A stretch of 64,000 nt of DNA from JAWKMZ01 sp041391965 (GCA_041391965.1 JAWKMZ010000002.1:310001-374000), one strand, 5' to 3'; positions 23,353 to 33,204 are shown, numbered from the stretch's first letter. Notes: generated by a model from the sequence alone, not told the origin. Program-made: numbers and translations.

Positions 23353-24735
23353 ATGAAAACGAGAATTACTATACTATTAGCCGTTTTATTTTTAGGCGCT
23401 CATGTGAGTTTTGCACAACAAGATGAAGAGTGCATGATTAACTTGACCTTAATGAACGACTATGCTAAGAGCAAAAATTATGATCAGGCCTATGAGCCAT
23501 TTATGAAAGTGCGTAATAAATGCCCAAAATTCAATTACGCTATTTATTATTATGGTGAAAAAATTCTGACCCATAAAATTGAAAACTCAACAGGAGCTGA
23601 ACAAGTTGCTTTTATCAATGATTTGATGAAAAATTGGGATGAAGGCATGCTTAACTTTTCAAATAAATATACAAAAGGTGGTGTTTTGACAGACAAAGCA
23701 CAATTAATGTATCAATATAGAAAAGAGTTAGGACTATCTGACAAACAATTATATGATGCGTTTGATAAAATTTACACAACCGATTTAGAAAATTTTACAA
23801 GCCCAAAAGCCTTATACACCTATTTTTCCTTAATGGTTGATTTGTATGATGCAAAGCAAACAACAGCACAACAATTATTTGATAAGTATGATGATTTAAC
23901 TGATAAAATAGGTCAGGAAATTGAAAACTACACAGGTAAAGTAAACAAACTCGTAGAAAAAGAAGAAGCAGGCCAAACCTTAACCGATAAAGAAGAAAAA
24001 GCTAAAAATTCATACAATAGCTATTTAGATGCTTACGATAAGGTTTCTGGTAGTATTGATAGCAAATTAGGAGAAAGAGCTAATTGCGAAAATTTAATTC
24101 CTTTGTATTCTAAAGATTTTGAAACCAATAAAACCAATGCTGTTTGGCTAAAACGAGCAGTTAATAGAATGTACTCTAAAGAATGTACAGATGACCCACT
24201 TTACATAAAATTAGTAAAAGCCTATGATGCTACTGCACCATCTGCTGATACTAAGGTTTTTGTAGCTGGTTTGTTATTAAAAGATGGTAAAGAATCTGAA
24301 GCGCTTAAATATTTTAATGAAGCTTATAACTTAGAAACAGATGGTTACAAAAAAGCAAAGTTAGCTATGAGAATAGGTGACAATATGCGCAAAAAAGGGA
24401 ATTACGGTCAAGCAAGAACCTATTACAGAAATGCGTTAAGTACAAGTCCATCTATGGGTAGAGCTTACATTCATATTGCTAATATGTACGCAGCAAGTGC
24501 CAATAGCTGTGGAGACACTAACTTTAATAAAAGAGCCGTATTTTGGTTAGCCGCTGCTGAAGCGCGTAAAGCAGGTAAAGTAGATGCCAACTTAAAATCA
24601 TATGCTAATGAATTGGCTGCAAGTTATGAAGCAAAAGCACCATCAAGAGGCGAGATATTTAGCTGTAACTGTGAAGGAACTACTATCAATATTGGTTGTT
24701 GGATAGGATTGAGCGTTACTGTGCCTAAACTATAA
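23353..24735 (+). CDS. Secreted tetratricopeptide-repeat protein
   Basis: A 460-residue protein with a cleavable signal peptide (ITILLAVLFLGAHVSFAQ). At least three TPR-like helical repeats are seen: NYDQAYEPFMKVRNKCP near residue 40, ESEALKYFNEAYNLETDGYKKA near 320 and NYGQARTYYRNALSTSPSMGRAYIHIANMYA near 350. A coiled segment lies at about 195-220. The ATG at 23353 begins the signal peptide; a frame start at 23326 lies inside the upstream gene. Its stop immediately precedes lptC. It is probably a periplasmic scaffold, with partners unknown. Confidence 0.82.
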   Translation: MKTRITILLAVLFLGAHVSFAQQDEECMINLTLMNDYAKSKNYDQAYEPFMKVRNKCPKFNYAIYYYGEKILTHKIENSTGAEQVAFINDLMKNWDEGMLNFSNKYTKGGVLTDKAQLMYQYRKELGLSDKQLYDAFDKIYTTDLENFTSPKALYTYFSLMVDLYDAKQTTAQQLFDKYDDLTDKIGQEIENYTGKVNKLVEKEEAGQTLTDKEEKAKNSYNSYLDAYDKVSGSIDSKLGERANCENLIPLYSKDFETNKTNAVWLKRAVNRMYSKECTDDPLYIKLVKAYDATAPSADTKVFVAGLLLKDGKESEALKYFNEAYNLETDGYKKAKLAMRIGDNMRKKGNYGQARTYYRNALSTSPSMGRAYIHIANMYAASANSCGDTNFNKRAVFWLAAAEARKAGKVDANLKSYANELAASYEAKAPSRGEIFSCNCEGTTINIGCWIGLSVTVPKL

Positions 24736-25290
24736 ATGAAACATTTACATACATATTTAAAACTAAACATAGTCATAGCTATTGCTGTGACTATGTTTTT
24801 TTCATGTAAAAACAACTTTAAAGAAGTTCAAAAAATTGGTGTATTGCAAAATGAACCTATCGGAATTGCAGAAGAAATCAATTTAAAATATACAGATTCA
24901 GGCAAATTAAAAGCCAATTTATTAAGCCCCAAAATGTTAGATTTTTCTAATCGAGACTTCCCTTTTTCTGAATTTCCAGAAGGCATTACACTCTATCTTT
25001 TTGATGAGCAAAACAAAAAAAGCAAGATAGTTTCAGATTATGCTATTGTTTACAACGAAACCGATTTGATAGACCTAAGAGGTCATATAAAAATTACTAC
25101 AGAAACTAAAGATACCCTTTTTGCTGAGCAATTGTATTATGACCAAAAGCGCGATTGGGTATTCACTAACAAACCTGTTAAATACGTTTCTCCTACTAAA
25201 ATAGTCACAGGAAATGCTTTCGACTCTAACAGAGATTTTACAAGTTATGGCATTACAGAAATAACAAGCACCATGTATATAGATGAATAA
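24736..25290 (+). CDS. lptC: LPS export protein LptC
   Basis: A 184-residue lipoprotein (TMFFSC lipobox) with the LptC/OstA-like beta-jelly-roll. The visible strands are GVLQNEPIGIAEEINLKYTDSGKLKANL, FPEGITLYLFDEQNKKSKIVSDYAIVY and DLIDLRGHIKITTETKDTLFAEQLYYD. LptC bridges the LptBFG transporter and LptA in lipopolysaccharide transport. The gene begins directly after the TPR stop with no gap. A lipoprotein form in place of the single-TM anchor of proteobacterial LptC is usual in Bacteroidota. Confidence 0.9.
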   Translation: MKHLHTYLKLNIVIAIAVTMFFSCKNNFKEVQKIGVLQNEPIGIAEEINLKYTDSGKLKANLLSPKMLDFSNRDFPFSEFPEGITLYLFDEQNKKSKIVSDYAIVYNETDLIDLRGHIKITTETKDTLFAEQLYYDQKRDWVFTNKPVKYVSPTKIVTGNAFDSNRDFTSYGITEITSTMYIDE

Positions 25291-25295
25291 TTAGT

Positions 25296-25303
25296 TATCT
25301 TTG
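25296..25303 (+). promoter_or_regulatory. -7 element before the small membrane gene
   Basis: TATCTTTG matches the Bacteroidota -7 consensus TAnnTTTG and lies 28 bp before the start of the 61-residue gene. I do not see a clear TTG at the -33 spacing, so the promoter may be weak. It would allow the last two genes to be expressed apart from lptC. Confidence 0.45.
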
Positions 25304-25331
25304 TCATTAATAATTAACTCATATCAACACA

Positions 25332-25517
25332 ATGCTTCAAAAAATTATACAATACGCTTATTTGGCTGCAACCATCTTTTTTGCTTATGATGCTGTAAGT
25401 AATTGGAATTCTGATTCTAACAAAGCTTATATGTCATTGTTTTTAGCGGTTTTAGCACTGTTTATGTTTTTCTTCAAAAGACACTTTAGGAAAAAAATGT
25501 ATAACAACAAGCAATAA
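25332..25517 (+). CDS. Small two-helix membrane protein
   Basis: A 61-residue protein with two hydrophobic segments (IIQYAYLAATIFFAYDAV and AYMSLFLAVLALFMFFFK) separated by a short polar loop, and a basic C-terminus. I do not recognise a named family. It lies between lptC and the CNNM/CBS gene, whose ATG follows 3 bp after its stop. A small accessory subunit or envelope protein is possible. Confidence 0.7.
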   Translation: MLQKIIQYAYLAATIFFAYDAVSNWNSDSNKAYMSLFLAVLALFMFFFKRHFRKKMYNNKQ

Positions 25518-25520
25518 GTC

Positions 25521-26810
25521 ATGGATGTTAATGGACTCATTATTATTCTGACACTTATCTTATCTGCATTTTTTTCAGGTATGGAAATTGCCTATGTATC
25601 TTCCAACAAGATACATATAGAAATTGCCAAAAAACAAAACGATTTTATTGCCAAAACCCTTACAAAACTTACCGCAAAACCTTCAAAATTTATAGCAACC
25701 ATGCTTATTGGCAACAATATTGCCTTAGTAGTTTATGGGTTTTTAATGGGAGACAAATTGGTAGCTTGGTTTAAAACGATGCTGCCAACAGATTTTGCGT
25801 TTTTAAACTATATGCTCAACGATTTGAGCTTGTTAACACAAACCATTATTTCAACACTTTTAATTTTGATAACGGCCGAATTTTTACCCAAAGTATTTTT
25901 TCAGATTTATGCCAATTCTCTACTCAAAATTTTAGCAGTTCCAGCCTATTTTTTTTATGGCTTGTTTTCTTGGGTTTCAGATTTTGTTATCTGGATTTCC
26001 AATATGGTTCTAAAAAAATTCTTTAAAACTCAAGGAGAAGATGTGCAATTAGTAATGACTAAAGTAGAATTAGGCAACTACATTTCAGAACAAATGGAAT
26101 CAGTTGAAGAACATGATGAAGTTGATAGCGAAATCCAGATTTTTCAAAACGCTTTAGATTTTTCAGAAGTCAAAGCACGTGAAGTGATGATTCCACGTAC
26201 TGAAATTATTGCAGTTGACATTAGTGATTCTATTAAAAACCTAAATGCACTTTTTACCGCTTCTGGCTTGTCAAAAATTTTAGTTTACAAAGATACTGTA
26301 GATGATATTGTTGGTTATGTCCATTCCTTTGAATTGTTTAAAAAGCCTAAAGACATCAAGTCTGTGGTGATGTCTGTTGAGTTTGTGCCAGAAACCATGT
26401 TGGTTAAAGACGTACTAAACATACTAACCAAAAAACGCAAAAGCATTTCTGTTGTGATTGACGAGTATGGAGGCACTTCAGGCATTATAACCGTTGAAGA
26501 TATTGTAGAAGAATTGTTTGGTGAAATTGAAGATGAACACGATACGATTGAGCTTATTGAAGAAAAAATTGACGATGTCAACTACAAATTTTCAGCACGA
26601 TTAGAAGTTGATTATATTAATGAAGCTTATAAATTAGATTTGCCAGAAGGCGAAAACTACGAAACTTTAGGAGGTTTAATTGTTGATGAAACCGAAGAAA
26701 TTCCGCAAGTAAATGACCAAATACAAATTGAAAACTTCTTGTTTACCATTTTAGAAGTCTCTACCACAAAAATAGATTTAGTAGCCCTTAAAATTCTTGA
26801 AGAAGATTAA
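25521..26810 (+). CDS. CNNM/CBS-domain transporter (hemolysin/CorC family)
   Basis: A 429-residue protein. The N-terminal CNNM domain (about 1-185, with ILSAFFSGMEIAYVSS and LIGNNIALVVYGFLMGDK) spans the membrane several times. Two CBS domains follow (about 205-330, starting VKAREVMIPRTEIIAVD and including ISVVIDEYGGTSGIITVEDIVEELFGEIEDEHD). A CorC_HlyC domain lies at about 345-429. The family is implicated in Mg2+/Co2+ export; hemolysin activity is a historical label. Flavobacterial GldE is a paralogue, but no gld genes are seen here, so I do not use that name. Confidence 0.9.
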   Translation: MDVNGLIIILTLILSAFFSGMEIAYVSSNKIHIEIAKKQNDFIAKTLTKLTAKPSKFIATMLIGNNIALVVYGFLMGDKLVAWFKTMLPTDFAFLNYMLNDLSLLTQTIISTLLILITAEFLPKVFFQIYANSLLKILAVPAYFFYGLFSWVSDFVIWISNMVLKKFFKTQGEDVQLVMTKVELGNYISEQMESVEEHDEVDSEIQIFQNALDFSEVKAREVMIPRTEIIAVDISDSIKNLNALFTASGLSKILVYKDTVDDIVGYVHSFELFKKPKDIKSVVMSVEFVPETMLVKDVLNILTKKRKSISVVIDEYGGTSGIITVEDIVEELFGEIEDEHDTIELIEEKIDDVNYKFSARLEVDYINEAYKLDLPEGENYETLGGLIVDETEEIPQVNDQIQIENFLFTILEVSTTKIDLVALKILEED

Positions 26811-26988
26811 TTTTCAGCCACCCGACTTTCGTCTTCCGTCATCCGTCTTTTTCCAACGACAAACACCAAAATTCAAGGTTAAACACCATACAAATCAACA
26901 TAACGTCAATAAAATATAAATCTATTTTTATTATTTGATAGAAAATGGTATTTTCGCGCACTTATATTTTATAACATATACAATAAAA

Positions 26989-29136
26989 ATGGCAATTTTA
27001 AATAAAATTAGACAACGTTCACTTTTCTTAATCCTCATCATAGGATTGGCATTATTTTCATTTGTTCTTTCAGGCCTATTTAAAAATAACAATGCTTTTA
27101 GTAGTTCACAAAATGTGATAGCAACTATTAATGGCACTGAGATTGGTCGTGAAGACTTTATGACAAAAGTAGAAAACACACAACGTCAAATGGGACCTAA
27201 CAGCACTTCTACACAAACCATGAATAGAGTTTGGGATCAAGAAGTTAGAAAAGTGGTTATGAAAGACCAGTTTGAAGATTTAGGATTATCAGTTGAAAAA
27301 GATCAAATGAGAGATTTGTTGAAAACAAGCTTTTCGAGCTATCCAGAATTTTTAAATGAAGCAGGCACTTTTGACGAAAATAAACTAAATGAGTTCATTG
27401 CCAACTTAAAAGCTATTTCGCCAAACAGAGCACCTCTTGGTAATTTTCAATTAAATTATGACGAGTGGGTAACCAATGAAAAAGCAATAGCACTTGGTGC
27501 ACAAGAAAAAGCCTATTACAGCATGATTAAAGCTGGAGTTAACACCACACTTGCTGAAGCTGAAGAAGATTACAATTTAGAAAATGCCACAGTCGATTTA
27601 AAATACGTTAACGTTCCTTACACTTCTATTGCTGATAGTTTGGTTAAAGTATCTAAAGAAGATATATCAAATTACATTAATAAAAACAAAAAGAAATTTG
27701 AAGTAGAAGCATCAAGAGATATTCATTTTGTGCAATTTAATGAAGTAGCTTCTGCTGAAGACGAAGCTGCAATCAAAAACAATGTAGTTGCTTTAATGGA
27801 TACTAAAGTTGAGTTTAATGAAACTTCAAAATTAAATGATACCATTGTTGGGTTTAGAAACACTAAAGACGTTGCAGAATTTATAAATACGTATTCTGAT
27901 GTTAAATACAATGATAGCTTTGTGCCAAAATCATCGCTACCTACATCAGTACAAGACAGTATTTATAACTTAGCAGTAGGTCAGTTTTATGGACCATATA
28001 AAGACAATAATATGTATAAAATTACAAAACTGGTTGCTGAAAAATTCATTCCAGATTCTGTAAAAGCAAGACATATTTTGATTCCTTTTGTAGGTTCTCG
28101 TGCAGCTACTGCAGATACCAAACAAACCGAAGCACAAGCAAAAGCAACAGCTGATAGCTTATTGACAATTATTAAAGACAACCGATCAAAATTTGTTGAC
28201 TTACTTGATTTTTCTGTAGATAAAGTAAGCAATGAAAAAGAAGGTGTTTTAGATTGGTATGCTTATAATGCTATGGTGCCTGAGTTTAGAGATTTTACAT
28301 TTGAAAACAAAACTGGCGATTTAGGTGTCGTTAAAACCGATTTTGGTTTCCACGTTATTGAAATTTTAGGTCAAAAAGAAAAAAGTAGAGTTGTTAAAGT
28401 AGCAACTTTAGCACGAACTATTGAACCATCAGAAACTACCATTGATAATGTGTTTAACAGCACTTCAAAATTTGAAATCGCAGTACAAAACAAAGATTTC
28501 CAAGATGCAGCAAAAGAGGCTTCAGTAGAAGTAAAACCAGTAAACAATATTAAAGAATTGGATGAAAACATTCCAGGTTTAGGAAGTCAGCGTTCAATAG
28601 TACGTTGGGCTTTTGAAGATGGCACTAAAGTAGGTGATGTAAAACGTTTTTCAATTCCTGGAGTTGGTTATGCGGTTGTTCAAGTATCAGCCATTAATGA
28701 AAAAGGCTTGATGAGTACAGAAGCTGCGTCAGTAACTGCAATACCAGAAATTAGAAAAGAAAAAAAGGCAAAGATGATTCGTGAAAAAGTATCAGGAACT
28801 ACTTTGGAAGAAGTTGCTAAAAGTGAAAATGTAACGGTTTCAAGCGCATCTGCTGTAAATATGAAAAACCCAACCTTGTCTGGTGCTGGTGTTGAAGCTA
28901 AAGTAGTTGGTACAGCTTTTGGCTTAAAAGAAGGCGAAACTTCAAAATTGATTGATGGAACTAAAGGTGTGTTTATGGTGCAAGTCACTAAAAAAACAGC
29001 TGCTCCAAAATTGGATAACTACCAACCAGTGGCTAACAGATTGAGCACTACACGTGTTAATGCTGTACAAGGTAAAGTATATACAGCACTTAAAGATGCT
29101 GCAGATATAGATGACAATAGAGCGAAATTTTATTAA
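26989..29136 (+). CDS. ppiD: Periplasmic peptidyl-prolyl isomerase PpiD
   Basis: A 715-residue membrane-anchored folding factor. One N-terminal TM helix (SLFLILIIGLALFSFVLSGLF) follows a short basic segment, as in PpiD. A SurA_N-like chaperone region follows (IATINGTEIGREDFMTKVEN). The parvulin domain lies near residues 345-460 (DSVKARHILIPFVGSRA ... DLGVVKTDFGFHVIEILG), with a further helical region to the C-terminus. It helps outer-membrane and secreted proteins fold as they leave the Sec machinery. The ATG at 26989 gives the expected MAILNKIRQR start. Confidence 0.93.
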   Translation: MAILNKIRQRSLFLILIIGLALFSFVLSGLFKNNNAFSSSQNVIATINGTEIGREDFMTKVENTQRQMGPNSTSTQTMNRVWDQEVRKVVMKDQFEDLGLSVEKDQMRDLLKTSFSSYPEFLNEAGTFDENKLNEFIANLKAISPNRAPLGNFQLNYDEWVTNEKAIALGAQEKAYYSMIKAGVNTTLAEAEEDYNLENATVDLKYVNVPYTSIADSLVKVSKEDISNYINKNKKKFEVEASRDIHFVQFNEVASAEDEAAIKNNVVALMDTKVEFNETSKLNDTIVGFRNTKDVAEFINTYSDVKYNDSFVPKSSLPTSVQDSIYNLAVGQFYGPYKDNNMYKITKLVAEKFIPDSVKARHILIPFVGSRAATADTKQTEAQAKATADSLLTIIKDNRSKFVDLLDFSVDKVSNEKEGVLDWYAYNAMVPEFRDFTFENKTGDLGVVKTDFGFHVIEILGQKEKSRVVKVATLARTIEPSETTIDNVFNSTSKFEIAVQNKDFQDAAKEASVEVKPVNNIKELDENIPGLGSQRSIVRWAFEDGTKVGDVKRFSIPGVGYAVVQVSAINEKGLMSTEAASVTAIPEIRKEKKAKMIREKVSGTTLEEVAKSENVTVSSASAVNMKNPTLSGAGVEAKVVGTAFGLKEGETSKLIDGTKGVFMVQVTKKTAAPKLDNYQPVANRLSTTRVNAVQGKVYTALKDAADIDDNRAKFY

Positions 29137-29159
29137 TGCTTCTATCTATAGGTGATTAA

Positions 29160-29197
29160 CAAAAAGGCTTTGCAAACGCAAAGCCTTTTTGTTTTTT
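29160..29197. terminator. Bidirectional terminator, ppiD / GHMP kinase
   Basis: A perfect 14 bp stem (CAAAAAGGCTTTGC / GCAAAGCCTTTTTG) with a 4 nt loop, with T-runs readable from both sides. It sits between the convergent stops of ppiD (29136) and the kinase gene (29196), so it probably ends both transcripts. Confidence 0.92.
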
Positions 29198-30104
29198 ATA
29201 AAACCATATCTTCAAAAGGAATAACAACTTCAAACCCTTTAGACTTAAAGTAAGGTGTAATAGGTGCTTTTGAAGCCACTAAAATAAAATCGCCTCCCCA
29301 AGCACCAAGGCTTTTGATGCTGCCCTTAAAATCATTAAAAAGTTGCTCTTTAATAGGTTGTTGTTTGATGATTTTTGAAATGATAGATTCGTGTTGTTTT
29401 ATAAGTATTTGAAATTCTTCAAGATTTTTACAATCAACCATTTGTGAAGTAATGGTATTGATTTTAGAAATTTCATCAGTTAGGTTAGCTCTATTTGTTT
29501 TATATTGTGCAATACCTTCTCTACTGTTTTGTTTTTTGTTGAGATATACAAAGTATAAATGATTTTTAAAAGAAGGATTGAATTTTACTTCGTTAATAAC
29601 GCTGTTTTTAGCAGACAATTGATAGGTAATAGCCGAGTTGTATTGTGCGCAAGCAATATCATACCCACTACCACCAAATGTTTTTTCCAATAATTCATAC
29701 GCATTTACATTTGCCCATTTGGCAATATTGTTTATAAGGGTTGAAGAAGAACCAAGTCCCCAATTTTTAGGAAAATCGAGTTTGGTAGTCACTTTAAAAC
29801 CATTTTTAGTATCTAAAAACTTTGGATTGATTTGTTTGGCGGCTTTCAGAATTTGGAGTAATTGGTTTGAAATTGTAGTGTCACTATTTATAAAATCAGT
29901 AACAATTTCATCATAAGAAAAAACATCTTCAAACCAAATATTACCTTTTTCATCCAAACTTTTCCAAAGTATTTTATTTTCAAAAATAGATTCAATACGT
30001 AAAGATTGCCCAAGTTTGGTTGGTATTGCTAAGGCTGAAGCGCCATCAAGCACCACATATTCGCCTGTGAGTAATAGCTTTCCGTTGCTGTAAAAGTTTT
30101 GCAT
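29196..30104 (-). CDS. GYDIA-family GHMP kinase (mevalonate pathway)
   Basis: A 302-residue GHMP-superfamily kinase. The N-terminal SNGKLLLTGEYVVLDGASALAIPTK is the substrate-side strand. WGLGSSSTLI (about residue 115) is the ATP-binding loop, and GGSGYDIACAQ gives the family its name. GAWGGDFILVAS near the C-terminus is the GHMP_C motif. Adjacent to HMG-CoA reductase with no gap (stop and ATG adjoin), it is probably a mevalonate or phosphomevalonate kinase for isoprenoid precursors. Which of the two cannot be decided from the sequence. Confidence 0.9.
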   Translation of the reverse strand: MQNFYSNGKLLLTGEYVVLDGASALAIPTKLGQSLRIESIFENKILWKSLDEKGNIWFEDVFSYDEIVTDFINSDTTISNQLLQILKAAKQINPKFLDTKNGFKVTTKLDFPKNWGLGSSSTLINNIAKWANVNAYELLEKTFGGSGYDIACAQYNSAITYQLSAKNSVINEVKFNPSFKNHLYFVYLNKKQNSREGIAQYKTNRANLTDEISKINTITSQMVDCKNLEEFQILIKQHESIISKIIKQQPIKEQLFNDFKGSIKSLGAWGGDFILVASKAPITPYFKSKGFEVVIPFEDMVL

Positions 30105-31427
30105 TTACTTAGCTCTTAATTCAGATAATGCGTCTACAACAGCACTATGAGTTACTGTATTAGTTTTAAAATAGGTAGTCAAACGGTCTTTTTCTGTTTG
30201 GGTAGCTTCAAGTTGATTGAGCATATTCATCAAGTGCATTTTCATATGACCTTCTTGTATTCCTGTGGTGATTAAGGAGCGTACAGCGGCAAAATTTTGA
30301 GCTAATCCAGCTACTGCAACTATTTGCATTAGCTCTTTTGCGGTTGGTTGGTGCAGCATTTCTAAAGCTATTTTTACTAATGGATGTAAACTGGTCAATC
30401 CGCCAACAGTGCCTAAGGCTAAAGGGATTTCCATCCAAAATTTAAAAACACCATTTTTAATTTCAGCGTGTGTTAGGCTACCATAAGTTCCATTTCTGGA
30501 AGCATAGGCATGCACACCAGCTTCCACAGCTCTAAAATCGTTTCCTGTGGCTAAAACAACGGCATCAATGCCATTCATAATTCCTTTGTTGTGTGTTACA
30601 GCTCTATAAGGTTCAACTTCTGCAATTTTGATGGCTTGTATAAATTTATTAGCAAAATCTTGTGCAGAAATTGATGGGTCTTCGTTCAAATCGTCAACCT
30701 TACAGCTTACTTCGGCTCTTACTATGCAATTTGGAACGTAATTAGATAAAATGCTCATCACTATTTGAATGTTTTTTTCTTTTAAAGTAAATAATTCAAA
30801 ATGTTGAGCTTCATTTTTAAAAGTCTTTGCAAATTGTTCTAAACACGAATTGATGAAGTTGGCTCCCATAGCATCCAGCGTTTCAAAAGTAGTGTGGAGT
30901 TGGTAGTAGTTTTTAAGTTTTTTGGTTTGGTTTTTTAGTTGAATATCTATAATACCACCACCACGTTTTTCCATACTTTTAGTGATGTGTTTTGTAGCTT
31001 CAATGAGTTTTGACTTAATCGTGTTGAAAAATTGCTGTAGTTTTTGGTCATCGCCATCAAACATAAAATGCACTTGACCAATTTTGGTGGTAGAGATAAC
31101 GGTTGCTTTAAATCCACCTCTATTTTTCCAAAATTTGGCGGCTTTACTTGCAGCAGCAACAACCGAACTTTCTTCAATAGCCATTGGAATGGTATAAAAT
31201 TTGCCATTAATTAAAAAATTTGGAGCGACACCAAAAGGGAGATAGTAATTGGTTATGGTGTTTTCAATGAATTCATCATGAAGCTGTTGTAGTTTGTGGT
31301 CAGAATTCCAATATTGTTTTAAAAGGAGTTTGACTTCCTTTTTATTGTAAAAATAGGTAGCAACAATCCAATCAATTTTTTCAGTTTTAGATAATTTAGA
31401 AAACCCATCAATATGCTTACTCATCAA
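30105..31427 (-). CDS. Hydroxymethylglutaryl-CoA reductase
   Basis: A 440-residue class II-type HMG-CoA reductase, which reduces HMG-CoA to mevalonate. Motifs include PMAIEESSVVAAASKAAKFW with the catalytic Glu, VSCKVDDLN, NKGIMNGIDAVVLATGNDFRAVEAGVHAYASR with the catalytic Lys/Asp region, and PLALGTVGGLTSLHPLVK. HMKMHLMNM holds the C-terminal His. A -7-like TATCTTTG lies at 31451-31444 on the minus strand, about 17 bp upstream. The pair with the GHMP kinase shows this organism makes isoprenoids through mevalonate. Confidence 0.94.
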   Translation of the reverse strand: MMSKHIDGFSKLSKTEKIDWIVATYFYNKKEVKLLLKQYWNSDHKLQQLHDEFIENTITNYYLPFGVAPNFLINGKFYTIPMAIEESSVVAAASKAAKFWKNRGGFKATVISTTKIGQVHFMFDGDDQKLQQFFNTIKSKLIEATKHITKSMEKRGGGIIDIQLKNQTKKLKNYYQLHTTFETLDAMGANFINSCLEQFAKTFKNEAQHFELFTLKEKNIQIVMSILSNYVPNCIVRAEVSCKVDDLNEDPSISAQDFANKFIQAIKIAEVEPYRAVTHNKGIMNGIDAVVLATGNDFRAVEAGVHAYASRNGTYGSLTHAEIKNGVFKFWMEIPLALGTVGGLTSLHPLVKIALEMLHQPTAKELMQIVAVAGLAQNFAAVRSLITTGIQEGHMKMHLMNMLNQLEATQTEKDRLTTYFKTNTVTHSAVVDALSELRAK

Positions 31428-31443
31428 CTTTTATTTAGGTTTA

Positions 31444-31451
31444 CAAAGATA
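31444..31451 (-). promoter_or_regulatory. -7 element before HMG-CoA reductase
   Basis: TATCTTTG on the minus strand matches TAnnTTTG and lies 16 bp before the HMG-CoA reductase start. No convincing TTG is seen at the -33 distance. Confidence 0.45.
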
Positions 31452-31615
31452 GTATCTTGGCATTAATATTGGTTGGTAAATATAAAGAATGCTTTTTTAT
31501 CTGTTAATAGTTAGGGTTTTTTGCATTATTTTTAGTAAACTTGGCATTATTTTGTCAAGAATTAGCATTGAAGTTAATAGACAATACCTTAACAATTCTA
31601 ACTAATATTTAAACT

Positions 31616-33175
31616 ATGTCAAGTACAACATTAAAACCGCATCAAAAAGAACTTTGGGGTCACCCAGTAGGGTTATATATATTATTCTTTACAGAAATGT
31701 GGGAGCGTTTCTCATATTATGGGATGAGAGCTTTATTGACACTTTATTTAGTTCAAAAGACAACTGATGATAATCCAGGTTTAGGATGGTTAGATTCTCA
31801 GTCAATTATGCTATATGGTTGGTATACTATGTTGGTATATGTAATGTCCATTCCTGGAGGAATGATTGCTGATAAAGTATTAGGTCAGAAAAAGGCGGTT
31901 TTATATGGTGCTTTGATATTAGTAGCTGGTCATGGTGTTTTAGCCATTGATCAGATGTGGACTTTTTATTTAGGCTTGACCCTTATTATTTTAGGCGTAG
32001 GCTTATTAAAGCCAAATATTTCTACTATGGTCGGAGGTTTGTACAAAGAAGGTGATATACGACGTGATAAAGGGTTTAGTATATTTTATATTGGTATTAA
32101 TTTAGGCTCCTTTTTAGCAACTTTTATTGTAGGCTATGTCGGTGAGAAAGTAGGTTGGCACTATGGGTTTGGATTAGCAGGTATTGCTATGCTTTTTGGA
32201 TTAATGGTTTATATGTATGGCCAAAAATACCTTATTAAAGTAGGAAATAAACCAACTGAAGAAGATAAAAAAGACGATGTGTCTATCGGTAAATTATTTG
32301 CTGATTTATCAAAATCACCACTACACTTAATTATTGTAGGACTAATTGTAGCTTACGGTGTTTATGCAGGTTTAACCTATGAAGGGTTAGATAATTGGGC
32401 ATATACTGGACTATATATTTTTATAGCCCTAGTTGCAGGTGTTATGATGATGATTTATAAAAACTTGAACACACAAGTCATGAAAGATCGATTTATGGTT
32501 TTATTGCTATCTTTTATAATTGTTATTGTATTTTGGGGGGCTTTTGAACAAGCTGGTGGATTGATGAGTATTTATACCAAAAACAACACAGATAGGATGT
32601 TGTTTGGATGGGAAATACCTGCAACTTGGTTTCAAAGTTTGAATGCAGGATTTATCATATTATTTGCAACTGCAGTGGCTGGCTTTTGGGCAAAACGAAA
32701 ATTAAAAGGGAAAGAAGGCTCCTCATTATTTAAAATGGCAATAGGAACCATCATTATGGGGCTTGGATTTGTATTTATGATTTTTGCAGTCTCTGAATTT
32801 AATTCCAAAGGATCATCTGGAATGCAATGGCTTATTTTGGCTTATTTATTTCATACAATTGGCGAGTTATGTTCATCTCCAGTTTCATTATCATTTATTA
32901 CTAAGTTAGCACCAGCTAAGTATGCTTCTTTAATGATGGGTGTTTATTTTGCAGCCACAGGATTGGGTAATAAAGTGGCTGGTGTTTTAGGAGAAAAAGC
33001 ATCAGAATTTGGTGAATATACCATATTTTCAGGAATCACAATTTTTACTGTTGTTTTTGGTGTATTAGTGATTTTGCTACTTAAACCACTTAAACGTTTA
33101 ACTCATGGTGCTGAAGATAATGAACGTATGATGCACAGTGATGAAACAGAAGGTTTTGAATTAGCTGATAATTAA
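31616..33175 (+). CDS. POT family peptide transporter (first copy)
   Basis: A 519-residue proton-coupled oligopeptide transporter. The PTR signature FFTEMWERFSYYGMRALLTLYLV is at about residues 25-47, containing the ExxER motif. A second signature, DKGFSIFYIGINLGSF, is near residue 155. Around 13-14 hydrophobic segments are visible. It takes up di- and tripeptides with protons. The second POT copy follows after 29 bp. Transcription probably starts in the 188 bp region shared with the divergent HMG-CoA reductase gene. Confidence 0.94.
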   Translation: MSSTTLKPHQKELWGHPVGLYILFFTEMWERFSYYGMRALLTLYLVQKTTDDNPGLGWLDSQSIMLYGWYTMLVYVMSIPGGMIADKVLGQKKAVLYGALILVAGHGVLAIDQMWTFYLGLTLIILGVGLLKPNISTMVGGLYKEGDIRRDKGFSIFYIGINLGSFLATFIVGYVGEKVGWHYGFGLAGIAMLFGLMVYMYGQKYLIKVGNKPTEEDKKDDVSIGKLFADLSKSPLHLIIVGLIVAYGVYAGLTYEGLDNWAYTGLYIFIALVAGVMMMIYKNLNTQVMKDRFMVLLLSFIIVIVFWGAFEQAGGLMSIYTKNNTDRMLFGWEIPATWFQSLNAGFIILFATAVAGFWAKRKLKGKEGSSLFKMAIGTIIMGLGFVFMIFAVSEFNSKGSSGMQWLILAYLFHTIGELCSSPVSLSFITKLAPAKYASLMMGVYFAATGLGNKVAGVLGEKASEFGEYTIFSGITIFTVVFGVLVILLLKPLKRLTHGAEDNERMMHSDETEGFELADN

Positions 33176-33204
33176 AACTTTTTTTAGAATTATAATAGAT
33201 AGAC

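Noticed and set aside
25521..26810. Naming the CNNM/CBS protein GldE
   Set aside because: The gliding gene GldE is usually beside gldD and ssb-type genes, none of which is here; the paralogue assignment cannot be made.
26811..26870. CGTCTTCCGTCATCCGTCTTT triplet after the CNNM/CBS gene, thought of as a short tandem repeat or protein-binding site
   Set aside because: Only three imperfect units of about 7 bp, no dyad and no link to a start codon; too little to call a feature.
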